The position numbers and the translations under genes are program-made. A DNA stretch of 64,000 nt from Pleodorina starrii (Eukaryota; Chlorophyta; Chlorophyceae; Chlamydomonadales; Volvocaceae): assembly GCA_030267565.1 (NCBI GenBank), contig BRXU01000040.1, positions 620,001 through 684,000 on the forward strand, given 5' to 3'. Position 1 is the first letter of the stretch. Each line of letters begins with the position of its first letter. Below the pieces are notes generated by a model, which saw only the letters and a list, made by a program, of their open reading frames with translations, ran no database searches and was not told the origin of the DNA. Shown here one piece after another: positions 43,358-56,300 of this stretch.

Positions 43358-45402
43358 CTATAAGGCAAGACATCGCCTCCAGAGCAAGGCAAGTCTGCCG
43401 CTGATGGTCGTTGCTGCCGCTAGCAAGGCCCCTAAGGCCCCAGGCAACCGCCGCCGCTGCCGCTGCTCGCCCAGCCATGCCAGCAGCGCCTCGCGGCGCT
43501 CCCGGGGCCGCCAGGGCTCCCTTTGCGCCCAGTCCTCCACCAGCTTGACCGCAGCATGCCAGTCCGTTTCCGGGCAGCCCAAGTCCAGCAGGCACTGCAG
43601 CACGGCGACGGAGACCCCGATGCTGATGCATTCCGCCAGCAGCTCCCCCGGGCGCCCCCAGGGTCAGCCCAGCCGGTGCAGGTAGTGGAGCATCGCCAGA
43701 TCACCGTTGCGGGCGGCTCCGAGGTAGGCGCCGCCATCGGGCTGAGGCCGCCAAGGAGCATACATGATTGCCGTACATATGCACATCAATGCAGGGACGG
43801 GGGGTTGGGCAGTCAAGGGCGGTGCAATCATCATGCAGCCTCGCCGCCTAGCTCCCCGGCAGCGGAGTGCCCCGGTGCCGTGCTTTGGCAGCTTGGCAGA
43901 CAGTGACTCTGTCCCGGAAGGCGCACAAGCTGCTCGACGTACGTACGACACACGGTGGCCCGGCACACGCGTCTAATGAACCACCGGTGGGCCACAACTG
44001 GTGGGCCACACGGAGCGCATCATGTGTTGGTGACAACACAAACGAGGACGGCGACACCCACCGGGAAGGGGCAGCCCCGCTCCACCAGCCACTCCAGCGC
44101 CTCTTCGCAGCCGCTCGCGGCGCCGTTGGAGATGGCCTCGGGGCCCAAGGCCCAGCCGCGGACGTGAAGCCAGGCCATCAGCTCAAGGTTGCCGCTCGCC
44201 GCCGCGCAGTCGAGCAAGCTATCTGCGCCGTCAGCGGGTTCGACGCCCAGGCCCTCCACCGCCCAGGCCACCAACGGCAGGTGACCCGCCCGGGCCGCCT
44301 CTTCTGCAACAGAACGGATGTTGACGGGCAAGCCGCTGGCGTGCAGGCACTGCAGTACGGCCAGGTGGCCCTGGCGGGCTGCGTCCGTCACGGAGAACTG
44401 ATCGCCGGTGGGCCGCACCCCCCCTTGCTCCACCAGGAAACGCAGGGCGGCAAGATTGCCGTGAGAGACCGCAGTGTCCGCCACCGCCGTCTCCAGGGGG
44501 TAGCCCCGGCCATGCAGCCACTGCAGACGCGCCTCCGCTGCATCGCCGTTACCAGCCTGAACAGCGGAATCGCAAGCCCTTGCCATGCGGGGGAAGCCCC
44601 GCCCCTCCAGCCACTCCACTTTGTCTTGCCAGTCGGGCGTGGTGCTGCGGGCCGCGGCCGCCAGGATGACACCCCGATCCCCCTCATCGAGCCGCTCGAG
44701 CTGCTGCTGCAGTTCGCTGCCGTGGCGCCCTGCCGTGAGCTGCTCCCACAGCCGCTGCAGCGCCGCCAGGCTCAAGTACCCCGCCGCGGACGTCAACAAT
44801 GACCAGCAGTGAAAAAACACACTGCCGCTGGGAAGGCTCCGAAATACCGTCAGCAGCCACTGCATAAGGTCCTCCTGCCCGCCCCGGGCAGCGCTGCAAG
44901 GGACGTTCCAGTGGAAGGGGCAGCCGCTGGCCAACAGCCACTCGCACACGTGCCGGTGGCCGCCCCGCACCGCGGCGGACATAGAACCACCCCAGAAGCA
45001 GCCGCGAGCACGCAGCACCTTGCACATGTCGAGTTGGCCCGCGGCTGCGGCGGCCTCGAGCAGCCTGCACCGTAGATCAAGACCCGCATTGGCCAGGGCA
45101 ACCTCCAGGTTGGCGACGCTGCCGCTTGCCGCCGTCAGGCACAGCAGCTGCAGCCGCTGCTTGTGAGACAACGCGCGAAAAGCGCCCGGGCGGCCCCAGC
45201 GCTCCCGGAACACGTGGATGGGTGACGGAAGCGAGAGCCGCAAGGTCTTGTGGTGTGCGAACTGCTGCGATGTCGTCTTGTCTATCAGTCGTTATGTGCT
45301 TGCCACTTCGTTAGCTGGCAGATGGTGCGCCATGCACGCCACGATGCCCGGCAGCCAAATGCTCGAGCCGTCTGGTGTATGCAGAGCGACCGACTTGGAC
45401 AT
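43358..45402 (-). pseudogene. Ankyrin-repeat gene, copy 3 (B/A hybrid), two stops
   Basis: Exon 1 45402-44062, exon 2 43741-43358 if read through. It appears identical to copy 2 at an offset of 4,016 bp, including both stops (TAA at 45294-45292, TGA at 43666-43664). It is either a very recent duplication, gene conversion, or an assembly duplication. Confidence 0.8.
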
Positions 45403-47373
45403 TTTTTTGCCCCTGTATCATTCACACGTACGATCAAGAATTCCTGCGCCTGTATGCGATGGCATAATGCCGAATGTGTAAGGTGGAAGCGGCTTTCCGC
45501 AAGGATTGGTGTGAGCAGAAGGCCCAAGAACTTATCCAAAGAGATAAGCTGGTAATCGATGGATATGTGTTGTTTTCCTAAGCTTTCGTGGATACAATTT
45601 TGACCCTCAGATCCGGATTCCGTACGGCGGCCGTTGAGTGGATAAACAGTTGACCACCTCCCTCCCTTCCCGCTTCCCTGGGAAATGAAGCCACACGCCT
45701 GGATAGCCTGGAGTGAGGGCGGGAGGTTGGCCGGGCTGGAGGGAGGGAGGGAGGGAGGGTGCCCGGGGACTTGTACCGGTGTATCGAGTCGGCTCGAACC
45801 GGTGATAAAAAAAATGGATAGCCCAATTGCCAGCGCAGACCTTGGGAATGATAAGGCGGTGGTTGGAAGTTGGTCGTTGTCGTCATCCTGATTGATGGTG
45901 GTTGTTCGGGTTGGCGCCGTGTGTGCGTCCATGCTCCCCTGGTGGTTGGTGGACGGTGCGGTTCAGAGCTGGAGATTGCGGCCGTCGCTTCGCTCCCGCT
46001 TTCTCCTTCACAAAAGACACGGAATTGTCCCCCTCATGCTCGTTCTGGCATTTCAAAGCATGAGGTTCTTCGGAGCTGTGGCTACGTGCCTGCGGCCATG
46101 ACTGTGTCTTCAGAGCTGTGACTGCGGCCACAATGGCACCTCCCCCTTCCCTTGGCGCTCTCTGCGGCCAGGCTCAGGCGCCAGGCCCTGGCATGTGGGC
46201 CGTTGGGCGCCGATTTCATGAGAGGTAGTTACCCCGTTACCGGCATGGAGGGTGGGTGGGCGGGTTCTCTACTTCTCTCACGCACCCAGCCGGGTTTCTC
46301 TCACGCACCCAGCCCGAAACCGACAGCATGCCCTGCGGGGGACGGCCGGTCGGTCAGCAGGTCTCACGCACCCAGCCGGGGCTGGCTGGGCTAGGCTCAC
46401 GCATCCGTTCATCGATATCATGGGGCCCGCCCTTGATGTTGCGCGTGCCGCACGCATCATAATGAGCTTCTGATTGTGCATGTGAATTGACAAACACACC
46501 CGCACTTTGCAGCCGCCCATCTGTCCACCAATTTCATGAATTCATACCATCCACTCATCCATCCATCCTCGAGGACAATCTTGGCGGGTTTCGTTTGGCG
46601 TCTGGCCAGCATGTTGGTCCCATGTATGGCGGCGGAGGAGGGCGGCAGCGGTGCACGCGCCCTTCGTTCGCAGTCACCGCCATCCGTGCAATGGATAGCC
46701 GCCCCACAGCTGCCCCACACTGCACCCTGCCCACAGCATCCCCGCACCCAGCAAACGTACACTGCATGCGCAATGCCACCCCCCATGGGTCCAGCGCCGC
46801 ACGTCGCCCGACAGCCAAGATGACCGGTGTGCTGCGACGACGTGGCCGGACGTGGCGAATCGTGGCGCGCCGTAACGTATCAGCAACGTGGCGGGGCGCG
46901 ACGGCGGTAGTAATGTGGTAATGCAGCCCCGCCGACTGCAGATGCCACGCCTTGCAGCACTCGGCAGCTTCCCTAGACGAGGGCCCTGCAATGCTGCCCC
47001 TTATGCAGAACAGTGAAGGCTGAACCGAACTTGTCGAGTCCTGCTCTTATCGGAGCTGCCAAGCGCAGCGTGAACCAAGTCCACGAGTGCAGCACGTGCG
47101 CGGCCGGCATGCACAACTTCAAAGCCCATGCATGCCCCCGACCGAACCGAACGAGGTCGTATCCAGATGGGATGAGTCGCCCCCCGGCGGCACCCTACGT
47201 CTGGCCCCGCCTCGCCATCAGACTACGGACGGCTCTCGCTCCGGAACCCCACATACACTCCTCCCCCAACACACACCGATCATCATGCATGGCAGGGTGG
47301 GTGTGTGGCAGCCCTACCGACCCCCGGCGCCGGACAACACGGTAAGCCGCACCCAACCCACATACGCCCCGCA

Positions 47374-49418
47374 CTATAAGGCAAGACATCGCCTCCAGAG
47401 CAAGGCAAGTCTGCCGCTGATGGTCGTTGCTGCCGCTAGCAAGGCCCCTAAGGCCCCAGGCAACCGCCGCCGCTGCCGCTGCTCGCCCAGCCATGCCAGC
47501 AGCGCCTCGCGGCGCTCCCGGGGCCGCCAGGGCTCCCTTTGCGCCCAGTCCTCCACCAGCTTGACCGCAGCATGCCAGTCCGTTTCCGGGCAGCCCAAGT
47601 CCAGCAGGCACTGCAGCACGGCGACGGAGACCCCGATGCTGATGCATTCCGCCAGCAGCTCCCCCGGGCGCCCCCAGGGTCAGCCCAGCCGGTGCAGGTA
47701 GTGGAGCATCGCCAGATCACCGTTGCGGGCGGCTCCGAGGTAGGCGCCGCCATCGGGCTGAGGCCGCCAAGGAGCATACATGATTGCCGTACATATGCAC
47801 ATCAATGCAGGGACGGGGGGTTGGGCAGTCAAGGGCGGTGCAATCATCATGCAGCCTCGCCGCCTAGCTCCCCGGCAGCGGAGTGCCCCGGTGCCGTGCT
47901 TTGGCAGCTTGGCAGACAGTGACTCTGTCCCGGAAGGCGCACAAGCTGCTCGACGTACGTACGACACACGGTGGCCCGGCACACGCGTCTAATGAACCAC
48001 CGGTGGGCCACAACTGGTGGGCCACACGGAGCGCATCATGTGTTGGTGACAACACAAACGAGGACGGCGACACCCACCGGGAAGGGGCAGCCCCGCTCCA
48101 CCAGCCACTCCAGCGCCTCTTCGCAGCCGCTCGCGGCGCCGTTGGAGATGGCCTCGGGGCCCAAGGCCCAGCCGCGGACGTGAAGCCAGGCCATCAGCTC
48201 AAGGTTGCCGCTCGCCGCCGCGCAGTCGAGCAAGCTATCTGCGCCGTCAGCGGGTTCGACGCCCAGGCCCTCCACCGCCCAGGCCACCAACGGCAGGTGA
48301 CCCGCCCAGGCCGCCTCTTCCGCAACAGAACGGGCGTTAACGGGCAAGCCACTGGCGTGCAGGTACTGCAGTACGGCCAGGTGGCCCCGGCGGGCTGCGT
48401 CCGTCACGGAGAACCGATCGCCGGTGGGCCGCACCCCCGCTTGCTCCACCAGGAAACGCAGGGCGGCAAGATTGCCGTGAGAGACCGCAGTGTCCGCCAC
48501 CGCCGTCTCCAGGGGGTAGCCCCGGCCGTGCAGCCACTGCAGACGCGCCTCCGCTGCATCGCCGTTACCAGCCTGAACAGCGTAATCGCAAGCCCTTGCC
48601 ATGCGGGGGAAGCCCAGCCCCTCCAGCCACTCCACTTTGTCTTGCCAGTCGGGCGTGGTGCTGCCGGCCGCGGCCGCCAGGATGGAACCCGGAGGCGCCT
48701 GAAAGAGCCGCTCAAGCTGCTGCTGCAGTTCGCTGCCGTGGCGCCCTGCCGTGAGCTGCTCCCACAGCCGCTGCAGCGCCGCCAGGCTCAAGTGCTTCGC
48801 CGCGGACGTCAACAGTGACCATCGAACGAGAAACACCTCGTCGCTGAGAGGTCCCCCTAATTCCGTCAGCAGCCACTGCAGAAAGTCCTCCCGCCCGCTA
48901 AAGCAAGCATCGTTAACGACGAGCATCTCGAGGCGGCAGCCGCTGGCCAACAGCCACTCGCACACGTGCCGGTGGCCGCCCGCCACCGCGGCTGACATAG
49001 ATCCAATCCAGAGGCAGCCGCGAGCACGCAGCACCTTGCACATGTCGAGTTGGCCCGCGGCTGCGGCGGCCTCGAGCAGCTTGCACCGTAGATCAAGCCC
49101 CGCGTTGACCAGGGCAACTTCCAGGTTGGCGACGCTGCCGCTTGCCGCCGTCAGGCACAGCAGCTGCAGCCGCTGCTCGTGAGACAACGCGCGAAAAGCG
49201 CCCGGGCGGCCCCAGCGCTCCCGGAACACGTGGATGGGTGACGGAAGCGAGAGCCGCAAGGTCTTGTGGTGTGCGAACTGCTGCGATGTCGTCTTGTCAA
49301 TCAGTCGTAACGTGCCTGCCACTTCGTTAGCTGGCAGATGGCGCGCAATGCACGCCACGATGCCCGGCAGCCAAATGCTCGAGCCGTCTGGTGTACGCAG
49401 AGTGACCGACTGGGACAT
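47374..49418 (-). CDS. F-box-like/ankyrin-repeat protein, copy 4 (paralog B), C-terminus truncated
   Basis: This is the only copy with an intact start: MSQSVTLRTPDGSSIWLPGI, then the F-box-like LPANEVAGTLRLIDKTTSQQF, then about ten ankyrin-like helical pairs (for example AAAAGQLDMCKVLRARGC, GGHRHVCEWLLASGC, AARRGHLAVLQYLHASGL). Exon 1 is 49418-48078 (447 codons); exon 2 starts at 47757 and meets TGA at 47682-47680 after RLG, so the product is 472 residues. The lost tail (down to 47374) would be one to two further repeats. An F-box plus ankyrin layout suggests a substrate receptor of an SCF ubiquitin ligase; this is inference. The family is highly expanded in volvocine algae. Upstream, 49419-49741 is still homologous to copies 1-3. 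Confidence 0.75.
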
Positions 49419-49741
49419 TTGTTACTTGCCCCTGTATTATTCACACGTACGATCAAGAATTCCTGCGCCTGTTTGCGATGGCATAATGCCGAACGTGCCA
49501 GGTAGAAGCGGCCTTCCGCAAGGCTTGGCGCGAGCAGAAGGCCTAAGAATATATCCAAAGACGTAAGCTGGTCCTAGCTGGTCATCGATGGATAAAGTGT
49601 TGTTCTCTTAAGCTTGCTCCGTGGCAATTTTGACCCTCAGATCCGGATTCCGTACGGCGGCCGTTTCAGTGGATGACCATTTGACCACCTTCCTCCCTTC
49701 CCGCTTCCCTGTGACATGAAATCCACACGCCTGGATAACCT

Positions 49742-50302
49742 GACCGCGCTCCAAGAGACCGAGACTCCTCACAGGCCTCCGTCGATGGTTGCGATGTGGA
49801 CCTAGGTTATCAGCCGGTCCAGGCACTGTCCAGGGACCGAATCAGCACTCGCCTGGGAACCCGGCTGCCGCTTAAGATGCGACGCCATGCGTATGCCGCA
49901 GCGGCAGCACCGCCCAATCCGCCCAATGCGCACACGTAATGCGCTCCAGACGTGTCTGTGTGTGCCGGCAGCGCACCACCCAGCACCACCACCCAGCAGC
50001 CAAACGACTCATCAACTCAAAGCTCCGAAAGGTGCGCGGCGCAGCGCGGCAGCGCCCCAATCGCTCCTGCAATTCCCTCCCCCCAGCCTGGCCTGGGCTG
50101 TCGGATGTCCGCATCCACATCCCCAGACCGCGAAAACGCAAACCGCGGACCCCCGTCCCAAGGCTCCCGAGTTTTCGCAGCAGAGGTGGACCGTGGACGT
50201 CCCATATGCGTGCGCTGTCCTCCGCTCCACCGCGGCACGTGGGGCCCCCAGGTGCGTCTCCGTCCCTTCGCTGCGGTACCGGGTTCTTCCTTTCTACCAC
50301 CC
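49742..50302. other. Intergenic / VAC14 3' UTR
   Basis: No gene is recognised. The stretch lies between the right edge of the ankyrin array and the VAC14 stop; part should be the VAC14 3' UTR and part the promoter of ankyrin copy 4. Confidence 0.4.
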
Positions 50303-53300
50303 TCAGTTACTCCCCACCGAGGACACGTGGTGCAGTTGCCCCCGCACCGTCTCCGGGTTAAGCGCGGGGGCCCCGCCTAAGAATTGTTGCTGGGTCTGGT
50401 TCTGGAGCTGTTGTGGCGCCATATGTTGCGCCAGCTGAGCGTCGGCAGGCGCCGCCGCCAGGAGAGCCGAGCCGTCGCCAAAGCTGGGTCCGCCTCCGCT
50501 GAGGACCCCGCTCGCGCCCCTCGTGACGGGCTCCGTGCCCTCATCCGCAAAGGACAGCACTTGCGCCACGCCTATGGCCGCCGCTGACACCGCCGCCGCT
50601 GTACCCGCGGCGGCGTCCGCGGCCGCCGCCCCAGCGGCAGGCCCGGCTAGCCCGGGCCCCCCGACGGAAGCGGCGCCGTTACCCGGCGGCGGCGAGACGG
50701 CACCGCCGACAGGCCTCCCGATCACATCCGGGAACCCGAGGCCGCTGGACGGCGCCGCTCCCGCGCCCGGGAGGTACGGCACGCCGCCCTTGTCCGCCGT
50801 TGACAGCGTCGTGGGGCGGTCGGTGATGCTGGTGGCAAAGGTAACGCCGGGGCCGGCGGTGCCGATGGGCATCAGCGGCGGCGGCCGCCGCTGCTCCACG
50901 TACGCCTCGTACTGTCGAAGCTGCGCGGCGCGGAAGACGCGCAGCAGGGCGCTCAAGTCCGCCCAGTCGGGAGGCGCTGCGTCGGGCTCCGGGCGCTGCG
51001 TGGATGATGTGACTCCGTCGTTGGCGGCGGAAGCCCTGCCGTTGGCTGTGGGTCCTAGGCCGCCACCCAGCTGCAACAGCTCCAGGGTGGGAACCGCCTG
51101 AGATTGTGCAGGAGGGGCACCGGGGCCGGGTGGAAGGGGCGGGGGAAAGGGTACGACAGTCTAAAGCGGCACGCGGATGCACGAAAGAGAGTGCAGCTGC
51201 TGAGGCGTTGCACGATCGGACCTAAATCAATGACACGCGCGCCGCGTCAAGGGAAGCACGTGTGGGGCCCTTCCGAAACACCCCGGGCCCGCGGCCCCAC
51301 GCCGTCTCTCAGCCAGCCAACCGCCTGCGCACCTGCAGCCGCGCGTTGAGCATTCGGAAGGCGTTGCACTGCGGCAGCAGCATCAGCAGCCCGTACAGCG
51401 CTCTCAGCAGCGAGGGGTGCTTTCGTGGCTCCAGCAGCTGCAGCCGCAGGAAGGTGAAGCAGGGCGTCTCCAGCAGCGCAACCAACCGGTCGATCTGCGC
51501 AAAGGCGGTGGTGGGTACCTTATCGGCTGGTGGCTATCGGTGGTCACTCACGCGGGCGGTGGGGACAGCAGCGCCAGCCACCTCGCCCCAATGTCCCAAC
51601 AGCTGTCAGACCCATTGCAGGATCGACGTCCAAACAGCAACGTCAATTAAGAGGACGCACACGTTACGGCACGCCGCCCCGCTAAAACCAAAGCCAAAGG
51701 CAGCATGGGTAAAATAGAAGATACCGAAGCGAAGGAAGGGAAGACGGCAGCATGGGAAAGTGGGTGCATGGATGCTTGCGCGCCGAAGGGTGCTACTACC
51801 GGTACGGCGGGGCGCCAATCCCTGGGTTGGCACGCGCGCACAAGCACGGTATGCCGCAGCGTATGTGTGTTAGGATACCTGTGACGGCCAAGACATACGC
51901 ACATAAACGTACGTCAAGTCCGCTCCCACCTGCACCAGAAGCTCCGCACCGAACGGCAGGTCGGCAAATGCGTGTACGATCTCCACCGCGTGGTCGTACG
52001 CCTGCGCCACGAAGCACAAGCTGAGCAGCGCCCCTGCGGGCGACGGACGGAGGCGCATGCGCACGGCGCCAAATCGGGGGATCAATGTATGCTTGTATGG
52101 TAATAGGGACGAATGTTTCGATGTGGCGGCGGAGTCGGGGGGTGGCTGCTTTGGCCGGTGTGGTGCCCTTCCCCTAGGGGTCGCCGTAAGGTCGCCATAA
52201 AAAGCAGGAAACGGCAAAAATAAGGCGAAAATAAGGCTCTCCAGACGAAGCCAGTGGCCGGCAGCGCCCCCTCAAGAGGCGTCATCGCACAGCATTACGG
52301 GCTTACGGCGCAGGCTACGGCGGCCCTCCCCCCATGACGCGGTCACTTAAGCGAAGAGCCCTCCCAAGCCTGGGTCATCTCCCCCGGTCCCCCCGCGGAG
52401 ACAAGAACACTGCAGCGGGCGGCTGCTAGGCAGTAGGCACCGGCCCCTGGGGCGACCCAGCATCCCGCCCGGCGGACCGACCGGCCCGTCCCACCCGCCA
52501 TCTTCTTTTTTTATCCCTCACGCACCCGCGCTGTAGCACCAGGAGGGGTACAGCACGGTGAAGAGCTTGGCGCCGGCGGGATCCACCGCCGCTCTCCGCA
52601 GCTGGTCTCGGAGCTCCGCCATCTGCAAAGAAAGAAGAAAGGCAGGCAGGATGGCCGTGGTGGTGGTGGTGGCACTCCGCACTCGGTGCGGTCCTTTCGG
52701 CGGTGGCGGTTGCGCGCGGTCGGGTCTCCCAGCCCAGGGCATAGAGACCGTGGCACAGTGGTTACCGTATTTGCGAAAGGAAACGTATGCCTCTGATGTG
52801 CGCTGACCAAAAGGCAATTGATCGCAGCCCTTGAAATCACTGAGCCAAGCCCGGACCGCGCCTGTGGCCCGGCGCAGATGCGGGCCGTCCCGACGGGCCG
52901 GCCGGCTCGGCTGAGGGCCCCGCCATCACCTTCAGGGCTCAGGCCTGGATCGGTGGCCTACACGGGGGCCCCTGTGGGCCTGCAGTAACGCATACATGCA
53001 TGCATACATGCAGGCAGGCAGGCAGGGCCCCCAGGAAGCGGGCCCGGAAGCGCGTCCCGACGCACCTCCGGCCCTGTCAACAGGATGAGATTGAGCACCT
53101 GCAGGGGCGCGGGGTAGCGGAAGGCCGAGCATGGAGGCGGAGGCGGCGCCGGGTTCAAAGAACCGGTGAGATCGGGCACAGGCGGGGCGGGGCGGGGGTT
53201 GTGGAACGGGGGATTAAGAGGGAAACGCGCAAATGGTGCCGGTTGCACGAATCCGCTATTTAGAAACCTGGAGTGGAGAGAAACCCACAGCCAGCAAACC

Positions 53301-56300
53301 GCGGGGGGTTAGAAACCGGGGATGGTGGCTGTGGGGCACGGTGGCTGTGGCACCACCGCAGTGGTGGCGCACCACAATAGCAGAGCTCCCGACCTGGCCC
53401 CCTAAAAAGCCACCCACAGAAAACCACGCAACCCCAACCAGACCCCAACCCCGCGCAACCCCGCATGCGACCAACCGACCCACCGACACCATGGTCGCCG
53501 CGAAGCCCATGTCGCTGTCGCGCTGCAGGATGGCCCCCAGCTCCGGCAGCACCGCCGCCGCGCCCAGGTGCGAGCACAGCCGCCGCACCAGCGACGAGCC
53601 GGAGCGCTGCAGCAGCGCAAACCCCGCCTCGCCGCGGAAGCGGTCCAGAAAGGCGACCAGCACCGAGCTGTGCGGGGTGGGGGGCGGGGTGGAGCGGGGA
53701 AGGGGTTAGCCACGTATAGGCCGGGGGGCGGGGGCGGTAACGTATCAGGAGAATCCTCCTTCCCGGGAGGGGTCGAGCAGCGGTGCGCAGTGTGCCGTCG
53801 AGTGGCGGTGGGGTAACGGGCACAGGCAGAGCAGCTTTTCCCGAGGTGTGCCGGGAATGGGAGGGGCACGCCACGCTGGGCACCTCTGTCCGGTCTGCTA
53901 CCGCACACGGATGGTTACTTTTCATGGTCTCGTCTGATCTCGCGCTCGCTTATCTCTTAAACGCACAAAAAGGGGTAAGAGGGGTAGTACAATATACAAA
54001 ACCGCAGCGGAGGGAGGGCGGGTACCTTGCGGACGAGGGCCAAAGCAAGGGTCGAGTCTGGGCTCAGCTCGCCCAGCCGCCCGGGGGGACTCCGAGGCGA
54101 GAGGGCCGACGACAGGCCGCCGCCGTCAGGGCCCTGCACACACGCCCCCGCCCGTGCGCCCTTCCTGCACAAGTCCCAGGGTCCCCGGGAAGGGCGGACA
54201 TGCAATGCCGCCACCCCGGCGTCCTCACCCTCCACCAGCTGCGCCCCAAGACCTGCCCACCGAACCGGGGCCGAGCCCGATCGCTCACTTGAACTGGCCT
54301 GGACAGTCCGCCAGCGCCGCCAGCACTCCCAGCGCGGACGTCACCACCGCATCTGAGGGCGCCGACAGAGAGTCCAGCAGCGGCGGAAGCAGCCGACCCA
54401 CCTGCGGTCAGGGGCGTGGATGTGCGTGTGTGTGCGTGTTGTGTGAGTGCGCGCTTTGGTGTGGAGCGGCGGAGGAATGGGCGGGGAGACCATCAGCGGA
54501 TGCGGTCGGGTGTGCCGTGACCTGGCGACAGGGCGCCTGGAGGGTCATGGAAAGAAGGCAGATGTACGTCGGAAGCTAATGGCCCCAACGGCCTTGTCCT
54601 GCCTCGCCCTCTGCTCCACATGCGGCGCATCGCCGGGGTGCCCTCCTCCTTGGCCCCCGCATCCCAGCTGCGCCCCTTCCCTGCCCGTTCCGTCCAGTCG
54701 CGCCCCGCCTGCTGCTGCTGCCCGCACCCATGCTGCTTGCCAACCAGCGCGGCCTTGCTTTTTTCACAACTGCTCTCGCAGCCCCTGCCCCCTGAATCTC
54801 TGCTGCCCCGGCCCTTATTGCGGCTTGCTGCTGGTGCTAGTGCGGATCCGGTGGCAGCGGCGGCAGCGGCTGCTGTCCACCACTGCCCCCACCCCCCCTG
54901 CTGCCCCCCCTGCTGTTGCCGATGTCACCTGCTCCAGCACCAGGCCCTGAGCCCTCGCCAGCAGGAAGTGCAGCCACCGGAGCGCCTCCAGCCTGAGGTG
55001 CGGCAAGGGGTGCGGCAAGGGGTGGGGTGGGGTGGGGTGGGGTGGGGTGGGGTGGGGTGGGGTGGGGTGGGGTGGGGTGGGGTGGGGTGGGGTGGGGTGG
55101 GGTGGGGTGGGGTGGGGTGGGGTGGGGTGGGGTGGGGTGGGGTGGGGTGGGGTAAGGTGCGATGCGGGTGCGGTGCGGTGGGGTTCGGGTGCGGGTTCGG
55201 GTGGGTGGGTTCGGGTGCGGTGGGGTGCGGTAAGGTGCGGTGCAGGTGCGGTCCGTCCCGCCAGGCGAGCCGCCAGCGAGGGTGAAGCGGGGTTGAGGCG
55301 CAGCGAACAGGGATGAGAGAGGGGCAGGTGTCTGTCTCTTCACTTCCGCGCCTGCCGTGTGCCGTCCCCCTCGCCCCACATCCGAGGTTGCCCGCTTTTT
55401 CATAGCGGCTCCACAAACAGCCGCAAACGTCAGCACCCGAGCCGCGCACCCACCTCCATCCCCCAAAGCCGACCCACCCCACTGTACGACACCAGTCGCC
55501 ACCGACTCCGGAAACCCGGTCCCGTCTCCGCCGCCGCCGACCCCCGACCCGATCCCGACCCTGACCCCGCTTGCAGAACCAAGCACCAGATCCAACCACT
55601 AACCGCCAACCACCAGCCCAACCGCCAACCGCCAACCGACCTCGTGGCCTCCATCTCGCTGCGCATCTCCAGAATGACCGTCCCCAGGATCGCCGCCATA
55701 TCAAGCCCCGCAGAGTAGCCGTCCGCGCGCGGCACGCCGTACACGCCCACGTCCAGCCGCAGCAGCGCCGCGTTCGCCTCGGCGCACTCGCGCTGAATGT
55801 CGGCGTTGTGGGAGGAGATGTTGAACAGCACCACGCCCAGGATGGCGGGCACGTGCTGCAGGATGCGGTCGGGCGCCAGCTCCACGAAGGCGCGCAGCCA
55901 GTGGATGGACGTCAGGCGGGTCAGCTCGTCGGGCGAGCCGGCGCGGTCGACGACGGTGGCGGTGAGGCGGGAGAAGAACTCGGGGGAGAGGTCCGACTCG
56001 GGCGCGGAGCGCACCTCCGACAGAAAGTCCTGATGGAAGTGGCGGGAAGGACGGGAAGGACGGGAAGGACGGGAAGTGGGAGAGGGAGGAGGGGGGAGGG
56101 AGGAGGGGAGGAGGGAGGGGGAGAAGGGTGCGTGTGGTGGGCTGGGAAAGGCAGGTTGGCTGCCCCGGGGGCGAAGCAGGGCGAGGGGTCGGGGACAGTG
56201 GCGGTGGGTGGGTGGACGGGTCGCGAAGCCGGGAGCAGCAGCCCCCCGGGGCATCAGGCGCGAGGGCAGGGAGGACCAGGGCAGCAGACCCGGAGGGCGG

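Larger units (their letters stand above)
34467..49741. repeat. Tandem array of four ankyrin-gene units
   Basis: Four tandem copies of a roughly 3.2-kb unit, each carrying a two-exon F-box-like/ankyrin gene on the minus strand, are separated by an identical 715-bp spacer (37683-38397 and its +4016 and +8032 copies). The outermost left unit (A) and the outermost right unit (B) differ by many substitutions and small indels. From 36209 to 48307 the sequence repeats with a period of exactly 4,016 bp, about three units, with no difference in any segment I compared. Homology ends near 34467 on the left and near 49741 on the right. Confidence 0.9.
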
